Part shown: positions 1 through 4,897 of the stretch, in pieces | Numbering within the stretch: the first letter of the stretch is position 1 | Layout: each line of letters begins with the position of its first letter | Assembly (NCBI GenBank): GCA_018400335.1 | Contig: JAGYMT010000177.1 | Coordinates: forward strand, 1 to 5,007 | DNA: 5,007 nt | DNA from: Kiritimatiellia bacterium | Lineage (GTDB): Bacteria > Verrucomicrobiota > Kiritimatiellia > JAAZAB01 | Direction: 5' to 3' | The notes under the pieces: generated by a model | Database searches by the model: none | What the model saw: the letters and a program-made list of their open reading frames with translations, nothing else | What the model was told of the DNA's origin: nothing | Program-made: the position numbers and the translations under genes

Positions 1-25
1 GTCATTCCATAGAAAACAGACATCA

Positions 26-127
26 TCTCCCGCAGAGGCGCGGAGGCGCAGAGGTATGAAATGTTTGTGAATAAGATTATCAGATTAAGCCATCCCGATC
101 TCTGCGCCTCCGCGCCTCCGCGGGAGA
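26..127. repeat. 28-bp inverted repeat downstream of the amidohydrolase gene
   Basis: The arms are 26-53 and 100-127. They are reverse complements at 27 of 28 positions and flank an A+T-rich spacer of 46 bases (54-99). Each arm is itself built from near-tandem 8-base units of the form GRGGCGCR (AGAGGCGC, GGAGGCGC, then AGAGG). The right arm starts four bases past the TAA stop (132-134) of the minus-strand amidohydrolase, so the structure would sit in that gene's 3' untranslated RNA. There is no T-run after it, so it is not a classic intrinsic terminator. The GCAGAGGCGC-type wording resembles intergenic repeats I recall from several unrelated bacterial groups. A dispersed repeat that also stabilises the 3' end is therefore the favoured reading, as inference. 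Confidence 0.8.
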
Positions 128-131
128 AGAC

Positions 132-1016
132 TTACAGAGCCGGTTCCAGTCCCAGCAGACGCGCGGCGTTCCGCCATGCGATCTTTTCGTATGCCGCTTC
201 CGATATCGTTTTTTCCTGTTTCAACTTTTTGAAAAATTCAACTATTGGAGGGTTCTGCGTGGAATGCGCGATATCCGTTCCGAAATAAAGCCGGTCCTGG
301 AACTCCTCCATGAAAGCTCTTCCGAATTCGGGGTCGCGGCGGATTGCGTTCAGGCCGCTGCCGGCCGAGAGATCGCCGTGCAGGTTGGGATATTTTCTCA
401 TCAGTTCGGGAAGACGGCCCGGTTTGACGGGTCCCTCCGGGTAGCCGCTGCGGTTCTCATTGGTAACATCGTCGCCGATCTCGGCCCAGAACGGCTGAGA
501 GTGGCCGAGCATGATGAGTTCCGGGCATTCCTCGAGAACGCGCTCCAGGCGAGGCAGCCCGATTTCATCATAGCATCCATAGATGCCGCCGATTTGAGGC
601 GCAATGTGAAAAGTGAGCGGAAGCTGTAGTTCTTCCACCTGCTTGAAGAGGTTCATGTTAAGCGGGTCGTCGAATGGAATGTTCGGGATATATTCCCCGA
701 TTCCGCGGCATCCGGCTTCCTTGTAATGCCGGAGGATGTGCCGGAAATCGCTGTTCGTGCTGTTAGTGAGCATTCTCGGATCCAGGTTGGCGAAGGGGAT
801 AAGGCGCTCAGGGAACTTCGCGACAATATCAAGCACTTCCTCGGGAGTGACGAAGCTGTAGCGGTACTCGGGGCTGACCGTGCACAGGGTGACGGCCTTG
901 TCTATGCCGAGCGAATCCATCATGGCAATGAGCTCATCCGGCGAAGGATACCTGCTCCCGTCCGGACGTGTGAGTCCCGAAGGTCTGGTGGTGTGAACAT
1001 GGATATCTATTAGCAT
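132..1016 (-). CDS. Amidohydrolase_2-type metal-dependent hydrolase (TIM-barrel)
   Basis: This is a 294-residue protein of the amidohydrolase superfamily, probably cytoplasmic, since no signal peptide is seen. Visible metal-site elements are the HxH motif at residues 6-8 (DIHVHT) on the first barrel strand, Glu108 in GIGEY, His137 in LTFHI, His172 in LGHSQPFW and Asp248 in FGTDIAH. These fall in the expected order, and the length is normal for the ACMSD/amidohydrolase-2 group (PF04909). Members hydrolyse or decarboxylate small cyclic or aromatic substrates; the substrate here cannot be read from sequence. The ATG at 1016 is chosen because family members begin just before the HxH strand. The frame stays open to 1217, but that extension runs through repeat copy A and is not protein-like. 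No convincing Shine-Dalgarno precedes 1016. The gene stands alone, divergent from the PpiD-like gene. Confidence 0.88.
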   Translation of the reverse strand: MLIDIHVHTTRPSGLTRPDGSRYPSPDELIAMMDSLGIDKAVTLCTVSPEYRYSFVTPEEVLDIVAKFPERLIPFANLDPRMLTNSTNSDFRHILRHYKEAGCRGIGEYIPNIPFDDPLNMNLFKQVEELQLPLTFHIAPQIGGIYGCYDEIGLPRLERVLEECPELIMLGHSQPFWAEIGDDVTNENRSGYPEGPVKPGRLPELMRKYPNLHGDLSAGSGLNAIRRDPEFGRAFMEEFQDRLYFGTDIAHSTQNPPIVEFFKKLKQEKTISEAAYEKIAWRNAARLLGLEPAL

Positions 1017-1071
1017 GGGGCGTAGCTTGGCTAATGCCGGACGGAACGTCAAGAGGTATATGCCGTCGGGC

Positions 1072-1190
1072 GCATTATGGGGCAGTCCCCTGCCGCCTCG
1101 CGCGGCAGGATCCGAAGATTGGGGTGAAAAGGTGTGCGATTTTCGCCTCAATCTATCGTTCCCGCGACCATCCGCGACGACATCCGGGAC
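1072..1190 (+). repeat. Structured intergenic repeat, copy A
   Basis: Copy A starts with GCATTATGG (shared with copy C), then stem 1: CCTGCCGC (1089-1096), loop 1097-1101, GCGGCAGG (1102-1109). Stem 2 pairs 1116-1130 with 1140-1154 over 15 continuous pairs, including two G-U wobbles (G1122/T1148 and T1125/G1145), around a 9-base loop. A shorter third element follows from TCGTTCCCGCGACCAT (1156-1171) to CCGGGAC (1184-1190), where TCCCG (1160-1164) can pair with CGGGA (1185-1189). The segment 1089-1171 is closely similar to 3090-3169 (copy B). The plus strand is given because the wobble pairs hold only in plus-sense RNA. On that strand it would lie in the leader of the PpiD-like gene. Confidence 0.8.
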
Positions 1191-1310
1191 ACAAATCGCT
1201 TGCAATTGCGCATGCAACTTGGTTGACTTCCTGAACTTGTGGCTATTGACCGCGTTTGTCGCGGTTCGTGTCGGCGCGCGGAAAAGCTCCGGCCTGAAAA
1301 ATTATCGTTC

Positions 1311-1315
1311 GAGGA
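1311..1315 (+). promoter_or_regulatory. Ribosome binding site of the PpiD-like gene
   Basis: GAGGA lies 5 bases before the ATG at 1321 and 8 bases before the adjacent ATG at 1324. It fixes the start at one of these two codons and argues against the much longer open frame that begins at 1015. Spacing alone does not decide between the two ATGs. Homologous proteins tend to begin MFISKFN, which would favour 1324. Confidence 0.7.
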
Positions 1316-1320
1316 AGCTT

Positions 1321-3033
1321 ATGATGTTCATTTCAAAATTCAATGGGATGATCCGCAACAGGATAGTGTGGGGGATTATCGCTTTCGTGATCGTGATGGC
1401 TTTTGTGGTCTGGGGCACGCAGACCGATGGAGGCAAGGCAGATTCCGCCGCGAACAGCCCCGGCACGCTGGACGGCAAGCATGTGAAGATGGATGATTTT
1501 CGTCACGCTTATTTCAACACGTGGCTTTCAATGTGCATGTCGTTCGGAAGGCGGATTAACATAACCGGCGAGATGGACGCGGCGTTGAGGGGAATGGCGT
1601 GGAGGCGGCTCTGCGCGCTGAGGGCTGCCGGGAAAATGGAAGTGGGCGTGGCCAACGATGAGGTCGCGGATGCGATAAGGAGTCAGCCGTTCTTCGTGGT
1701 GGACGGACGTTTCAGCCGAGACCGCTACAATGCGTTCATTGCCGGTTTCCTCGCGGAGATCGGCGCAACGGAGCCCCAGTTCGAGGAATTCATACGGCAG
1801 GAGCTGATTCTGAGTAAAATGCGCTTTATCCTTGCGCAGTCGGTGTGGGTGTCGGCCCCGGATGCCTGGAGCGTGTTTCGTCAGCTCTATGACACGTTTA
1901 CGGTTCAGTATGTCTCTCTGATGCGCGATGAGCTCGATCACAGGACAAAGATATCCGACGAAGACGGGTGGGTACTGTTCAACCTGAACCCCGCGCGGTT
2001 CGCCCTGCCGGAGATGATGAGTGTGAAGTACGTTTCGTTCCCGGTCGCGGACTTCATGGATGAGGCGGCCGTCACTGAGGATATGCTGTTGAAGTATTAC
2101 GACGAGTATATAACGGCCCGGCTGGAAGCCGGGTCGGATGACTGGGAGGATGTGCCCTCTCTCGATGACGTGGAGGACGAGGTTCGCTTGATGGCGGCTT
2201 CGAGGGAGGCGGAGCTGGCTGCGCTTGACAAGGCTTCGGCGTTCGAGGTGGCCCTCGCGCCGGACAGGTCGGGGCTGGCCCCGTCCTTCGATGAGGCGGC
2301 CGAGGCCGCCGGGTTGACTGTCTTCACCTCACCCTTGTTCGCGGTTGACGAGCCTGTTCCCGGCGTGGATGCCGGGCTCGATTTCAACGAAGGGGCGTTC
2401 AGGCTCCGACCGACTCCGGATGAGTCCTTCAGCTATCCCGTCAAGGGCGAAAAGAGCGTCTACGTGCTGAGCTTCAAAGAGCGGGTTGATTCGCGAGTGC
2501 CGGAGTTCAGCGAGGTCAAGGAAGAAGTCATGCTCGCCGCGAGGGATGAGGCAACACAAAAGATGCTGAAGGAGCTGGCTGAGGACGTTCGAGCGGCTAT
2601 TGCGGATGATCTTGAAGGCGGCGTTTCCTTCGCGGATGCCGTTTCGTCTTTCGGCCTCGAGTTGTTCGATATGGAGCCGTTCACCGTGACTGCGAGGATG
2701 GCTGATTTCGATGATTCCGATGAATCCTACAATCTGATCCGGAATGTCCTCTCGTGCAATCCCGGGGAGCTCACGGAATTGATACCGTTGAGAAGAGGGG
2801 TCCTGTTGGGCTATGTTCAATCCCGCGAGCCGGCCGATGGTTCGGTCTACGCATCAATCGGCGGGGACCTAGTCGAATACATCAGGGACAAGAGGCAGGA
2901 GACGATTTTCGACTCGTGGCAGGGCTGGCTGCTTTCTTCGGCAGACTTCACGGATCTTGCCCGGCAGAGGGAATCTGCCGCTGAGTCTGACGACTGGTCC
3001 GATGAAGACGATGAACCTGAATCCGGCGGCTAG
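1321..3033 (+). CDS. PpiD/SurA-like membrane-anchored periplasmic chaperone, no parvulin domain seen
   Basis: This 570-residue protein has the PpiD plan: a short cytoplasmic start (MFISKFNGMIRNR), one transmembrane helix at about residues 14-32, and a large periplasmic part. Residues about 49-210 resemble the SurA/PpiD N-terminal chaperone domain, with a DGKHVKMDDF opening, an FFVVDGRFSRDRYNAFI segment and the FEEFIRQELILSKM helix. Residues about 230-265 (VKYVSF ... VTEDMLLKYYDEY) match the part of PpiD that precedes the PPIase domain. No parvulin signature such as the usual HIL motif is visible. Instead the chain passes through acidic helices to a C-terminal helical lobe with PEFSEVKEEV at about 394-403 and ends in a very acidic tail (556-568). 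Family knowledge suggests a role in folding or quality control of exported proteins. With no parvulin seen, isomerase activity is not expected. The start could be 1324 instead (see the ribosome binding site). It is a monocistronic gene, convergent with the hisH operon. Confidence 0.85.
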   Translation: MMFISKFNGMIRNRIVWGIIAFVIVMAFVVWGTQTDGGKADSAANSPGTLDGKHVKMDDFRHAYFNTWLSMCMSFGRRINITGEMDAALRGMAWRRLCALRAAGKMEVGVANDEVADAIRSQPFFVVDGRFSRDRYNAFIAGFLAEIGATEPQFEEFIRQELILSKMRFILAQSVWVSAPDAWSVFRQLYDTFTVQYVSLMRDELDHRTKISDEDGWVLFNLNPARFALPEMMSVKYVSFPVADFMDEAAVTEDMLLKYYDEYITARLEAGSDDWEDVPSLDDVEDEVRLMAASREAELAALDKASAFEVALAPDRSGLAPSFDEAAEAAGLTVFTSPLFAVDEPVPGVDAGLDFNEGAFRLRPTPDESFSYPVKGEKSVYVLSFKERVDSRVPEFSEVKEEVMLAARDEATQKMLKELAEDVRAAIADDLEGGVSFADAVSSFGLELFDMEPFTVTARMADFDDSDESYNLIRNVLSCNPGELTELIPLRRGVLLGYVQSREPADGSVYASIGGDLVEYIRDKRQETIFDSWQGWLLSSADFTDLARQRESAAESDDWSDEDDEPESGG

Positions 3034-3044
3034 CCTCCTCAAGC

Positions 3045-3076
3045 AAAAAAGCGGCGCAAGCGAGGACGCTTGCGCC
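3045..3076 (-). terminator. Intrinsic terminator of the nifU-like/ank/hisH operon
   Basis: A perfect 10-bp G+C-rich stem (GGCGCAAGCG at 3053-3062, CGCTTGCGCC at 3067-3076) encloses an AGGA loop. Read on the minus strand it is followed by GC and then six T (3050-3045), the classic Rho-independent layout. It ends the minus-strand operon 158 bases beyond the hisH stop. On the plus strand the downstream bases are only ACTTTAAG. AAAG and CTTT can extend the stem past one C/A mismatch, so weak bidirectional use, ending the PpiD-like transcript as well, is possible. Confidence 0.85.
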
Positions 3077-3228
3077 ACTTTAAGGGTCTCCTGCCGCCTT
3101 GCGCGGCAGGATCCCGAGATTGGGCGGAAAGACATGCTTTTCGCCACAATCTACCGTTCCCGCGACCATGCCAAAGGCATGGCAGGCGCAAGGCTTGCCC
3201 CGCGCAACGCGGGGTCGCGCGGGACGAC
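3077..3228 (+). repeat. Structured intergenic repeat, copy B (longest copy)
   Basis: Stem 1 is CCTGCCGC (3090-3097) with GCGGCAGG (3103-3110). Stem 2 pairs 3117-3131 with 3137-3152 over 15 pairs with one bulged A (3146), one G-U pair (G3127/T3141) and loop ACATG. A third, larger domain is closed by TCCCGCG (3158-3164) pairing perfectly with CGCGGGA (3218-3224). It encloses the perfect hairpins CCATGCC-AAA-GGCATGG (3166-3182) and CCCCGCG-CAA-CGCGGGG (3198-3214), with a palindromic GCAAGGCTTGC (3188-3198) between them. The copy fills the gap between the terminator and the hisH stop. It would therefore be part of the hisH 3' untranslated RNA (antisense) or, with readthrough, of the PpiD-like 3' end. 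The start at 3077 is approximate. Confidence 0.82.
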
Positions 3229-3234
3229 AGGCGC

Positions 3235-3888
3235 TCAATGTGCAGGGGGCAATTGGCAGAAGTTTTCCAGAAGCTTTAACCCGATCCTGCCCGAACGCTC
3301 CGGATGAAACTGGGTGGCGATCAAGTTGTCCCTTGCCACGGCCGAAGCGAATTTAATGCCGGCGTATTCCGTCTCACACAGAACGTCCGCCCTGTGCGAA
3401 GGGGCGGGGTAGTAGCTGTGGACGAAATAGAACTCGCTGCCGCTCTCTATGCCTTCGAGCGCGGGGTGCGGCTTCGCGATGGAAATGCTGTTCCATCCGA
3501 TTTGCGGAACCTTCTCGATGACGCCTGATTGTCTGAATGATTTGACCCGCCCGGGAAGCACACCAAGCCCGTCCACGCCGCCGTCCTCTTCGGAATGTTC
3601 GAAGAGTACCTGCATTCCGAGGCAGATGCCGAGGAAGGGGACTCCGCGCTCTGCGACCGCCTTGAGTGTGGCTAGAAGATTCAGCGATGTCAGCCGCTTC
3701 ATCGCCGAGCCTATGGCGCCGACGCCGGGGAATACCACGCGCCGGGCGGCCAGTATCACGGAGCTGTCGCCGGTGATGAACGAGTCCTCGCCGAGGCTTT
3801 GGAACGCGAGCTTAACGCTTGTAAGGTTCCCGGCTCCATAATCAACGATGGCGATTTCCGGGCCGTGCTTGAGGCTTGCCGCTGTCAT
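3235..3888 (-). CDS. hisH: Imidazole glycerol phosphate synthase subunit HisH (glutaminase)
   Basis: This is a class I glutamine amidotransferase of 217 residues, near the usual HisH length. HisH releases ammonia from glutamine and passes it to HisF, which makes imidazole glycerol phosphate and AICAR from PRFAR in histidine biosynthesis, in the cytoplasm. Family marks are IAIVDYGAGNLTSV near the N-terminus, the PGVGAIGSAM oxyanion region (54-63), the nucleophile Cys89 in GICLGMQ, PQIGWN (128-133), FVHSYY (155-160), and the His195/Glu197 pair in QFHPERSG. The catalytic triad is intact. The ATG at 3888 overlaps the ankyrin gene stop as ATGA, which suggests translational coupling; the nearest GAGG is about 14 bases upstream. 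It gives about ten residues before the conserved IAIVDYGAGN, slightly longer than usual. No hisF or hisA follows, because a terminator does. A paralogue serving another HisF-like partner is possible. Confidence 0.95.
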   Translation of the reverse strand: MTAASLKHGPEIAIVDYGAGNLTSVKLAFQSLGEDSFITGDSSVILAARRVVFPGVGAIGSAMKRLTSLNLLATLKAVAERGVPFLGICLGMQVLFEHSEEDGGVDGLGVLPGRVKSFRQSGVIEKVPQIGWNSISIAKPHPALEGIESGSEFYFVHSYYPAPSHRADVLCETEYAGIKFASAVARDNLIATQFHPERSGRIGLKLLENFCQLPPAH

Positions 3889-4544
3889 CTGATGTCGCGA
3901 CGCCTCGCGCCCCTGGAATAGAAGAGCCGCGCCATGTCGTCATGATAATAGGCTTCCGCCCATGCCATCGGCGTGAGTCCCCTGTTGTCGCGCGCATTGA
4001 TGTCGGCGCCGTGTTCCAGCAGGGTGTCGGCCGCCCCGGAATTGCCCCAGAACGCCATCCAGTGGAGATGAGTGAGTCCCTGTTTGGTTGTCCTCGAGTG
4101 AATGTCGGCGCCCTTGGCCAGCAGGCGTTCGATGATCTCCACGTGGCCGTACTGCGCCGCCATGTGCAGGGGTGTCAAGCCGTTATAGTCCTGCGCGTTG
4201 GAATCCGCGTCGCTGGTCAGCAGCAGGTCAACAATGGCTATGTTATTGTTTGCGGCGGCAATATGAAGGGCAGTTGCCCCAAGCGTGCTTCTGGCATTGA
4301 CATCGGCGCCTTTTTCGATGAGGAACCCGGTGGCTTTGAGCCTGTCCGCGCGCGCGGCGCTGTGAAGCGCGGTAAAATTGCCGTTCAGCGTCCTCTCGTT
4401 CACATCCGCTCCATTGGCAATGAGTTGCTCAATGGTTGCCGTATCATCACACGTGGCGGCTTTGTGCAAAAGGTCCGTTCCGTACGCGGAAGCGGCGGCA
4501 AGAAGCAACCCGGGCAGAAGGAAAACATACACAAGTTGTCTCAT
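3885..4544 (-). CDS. Secreted ankyrin-repeat protein
   Basis: The protein has 219 residues. Residues 1-22 form a typical signal peptide: MRQ, a hydrophobic core LVYVFLLPGLLLAAA, and a likely cleavage after ASA or AYG. No lipobox cysteine is seen. The mature part is almost entirely ankyrin repeats of about 33 residues, roughly 23-53, 54-87, 88-120, 121-153, 154-187 and a partial one from 188. They show the TALHxAA and GADVNAR consensus, for example at 58-64 and 79-85. The repeats bind other proteins, and no catalytic domain is present, so the partner and role are unknown. It is expected in the periplasm or outside the cell. An AAGGA at 4556-4552 lies 7 bases before the ATG. The gene starts 33 bases after the nifU-like stop and its own stop overlaps the hisH start, so it is the middle gene of the operon. 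Confidence 0.9.
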   Translation of the reverse strand: MRQLVYVFLLPGLLLAAASAYGTDLLHKAATCDDTATIEQLIANGADVNERTLNGNFTALHSAARADRLKATGFLIEKGADVNARSTLGATALHIAAANNNIAIVDLLLTSDADSNAQDYNGLTPLHMAAQYGHVEIIERLLAKGADIHSRTTKQGLTHLHWMAFWGNSGAADTLLEHGADINARDNRGLTPMAWAEAYYHDDMARLFYSRGARRRDIR

Positions 4545-4577
4545 ATCGGCATCCTTTCGGCGTATTTGTTGTCTTGT

Positions 4578-4799
4578 TCAAAGTGCCTGCGTGACGACTA
4601 TTGACTTGTCCACCGTGTCGCGCAGGGCGCGCTCTATTCCCTGCTTGAGCGTCACCATCGCGTGCGGACAGCCGGCGCATGCGCCCTTGAGCTTCAGCGT
4701 GACGTTGCTGCCCTCGATCATGACGACCTCCAGATCGCCGCCGTCCGCCTTGAGCATTGACCTTAATTCATCCAGCTTCGCGCGAATTTTCTCTTCCAT
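4578..4799 (-). CDS. NifU-type C-terminal domain Fe-S cluster scaffold protein
   Basis: This 73-residue stand-alone NifU C-terminal domain (Nfu type, PF01106) is cytoplasmic. Family members hold a [4Fe-4S] cluster between subunits through a CxxC motif and pass it to target enzymes. Here the motif is Cys41-Ala-Gly-Cys44 within GACAGCPHAMVTLKQGIE, preceded by the typical LKADGGDLEVV segment (16-26). The length matches single-domain members, which lack the N-terminal IscU-like or HesB-like domain of NifU and NfuA. The ATG at 4799 is chosen because AAAGGAG ends 4 bases before it, homology begins there, and the longer in-frame ATG at 4901 would place the promoter inside the gene. It is the first gene of the operon with the ankyrin protein and hisH. 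Confidence 0.93.
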   Translation of the reverse strand: MEEKIRAKLDELRSMLKADGGDLEVVMIEGSNVTLKLKGACAGCPHAMVTLKQGIERALRDTVDKSIVVTQAL

Positions 4800-4803
4800 T
4801 GGG

Positions 4804-4810
4804 CTCCTTT
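4804..4810 (-). promoter_or_regulatory. Ribosome binding site of the NifU-like gene
   Basis: On the minus strand AAAGGAG (4810-4804) is followed by CCCA and then the ATG at 4799. This is a strong match to the anti-Shine-Dalgarno with a short spacing of 4 bases, and it decides the start in favour of 4799 over 4901. Confidence 0.75.
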
Positions 4811-4848
4811 CGTTCTGATTGCCTGCACCGAATGCAATTTCAGAAAAC

Positions 4849-4877
4849 ATTATGAAGGAGACACGCTCGGTGTTCAA
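4849..4877 (-). promoter_or_regulatory. Sigma70-like promoter of the nifU-like/ank/hisH operon
   Basis: Read on the minus strand, TTGAAC (4877-4872) and CATAAT (4854-4849) are separated by exactly 17 bases. The -10 matches TATAAT at 5 of 6 positions and the -35 matches TTGACA at 4 of 6. Transcription would begin near 4842, giving a leader of about 40 bases before the NifU-like start. The leader carries a weak ATTGC/GCAAT stem. No operator is recognised. Confidence 0.65.
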
Positions 4878-4897
4878 CCATTTTCTTGCACGAATCA

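Larger units (their letters stand above)
1017..1320. other. Divergent intergenic region with repeat copy A; no gene seen
   Basis: This gap of 304 bases separates the two divergent genes. Repeat copy A occupies about 1072-1190. The rest holds a small hairpin at 1248-1266 (CCGCG, loop TTTGT, CGCGG, extended by one A-T and one G-T pair) and an imperfect palindrome around 1200-1218 (TTGCA ... TGCAA). Possible -35 words on the plus strand are TTGACT at 1223-1228 and TTGACC at 1246-1251, and on the minus strand TTGACG at 1052-1047. None has a good -10 at proper spacing, so no promoter is called. Both strands remain open in one frame here, but the translations show no conserved motif and run through the repeat, so no coding sequence is proposed. 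Confidence 0.6.

Noticed and set aside
61..288. Small plus-strand open frame over the inverted repeat and the amidohydrolase 3' end
   Set aside because: It begins in the inverted-repeat spacer, runs antisense through real coding sequence, and has no recognisable motif.
1017..1217. N-terminal extension of the amidohydrolase frame on the minus strand
   Set aside because: The extension also crosses repeat copy A, and members of this family begin just before the HxH strand, at 1016.
1223..1251. Promoter for the PpiD-like gene from TTGACT (1223) or TTGACC (1246)
   Set aside because: At 15-18 bases downstream of either word there is no reasonable -10. The best is TATTGA at spacing 15, matching only three positions.
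1015..1320. N-terminal extension of the PpiD-like frame on the plus strand
   Set aside because: The frame is open, but it passes through repeat copy A, shows no protein-like pattern, and a ribosome site (1311-1315) sits before the ATG pair at 1321/1324.
3876..4604. Plus-strand open frame of 242 codons opposite the ankyrin gene
   Set aside because: It is a shadow of the minus-strand ankyrin gene, which has a signal peptide, clear repeats and a ribosome site.
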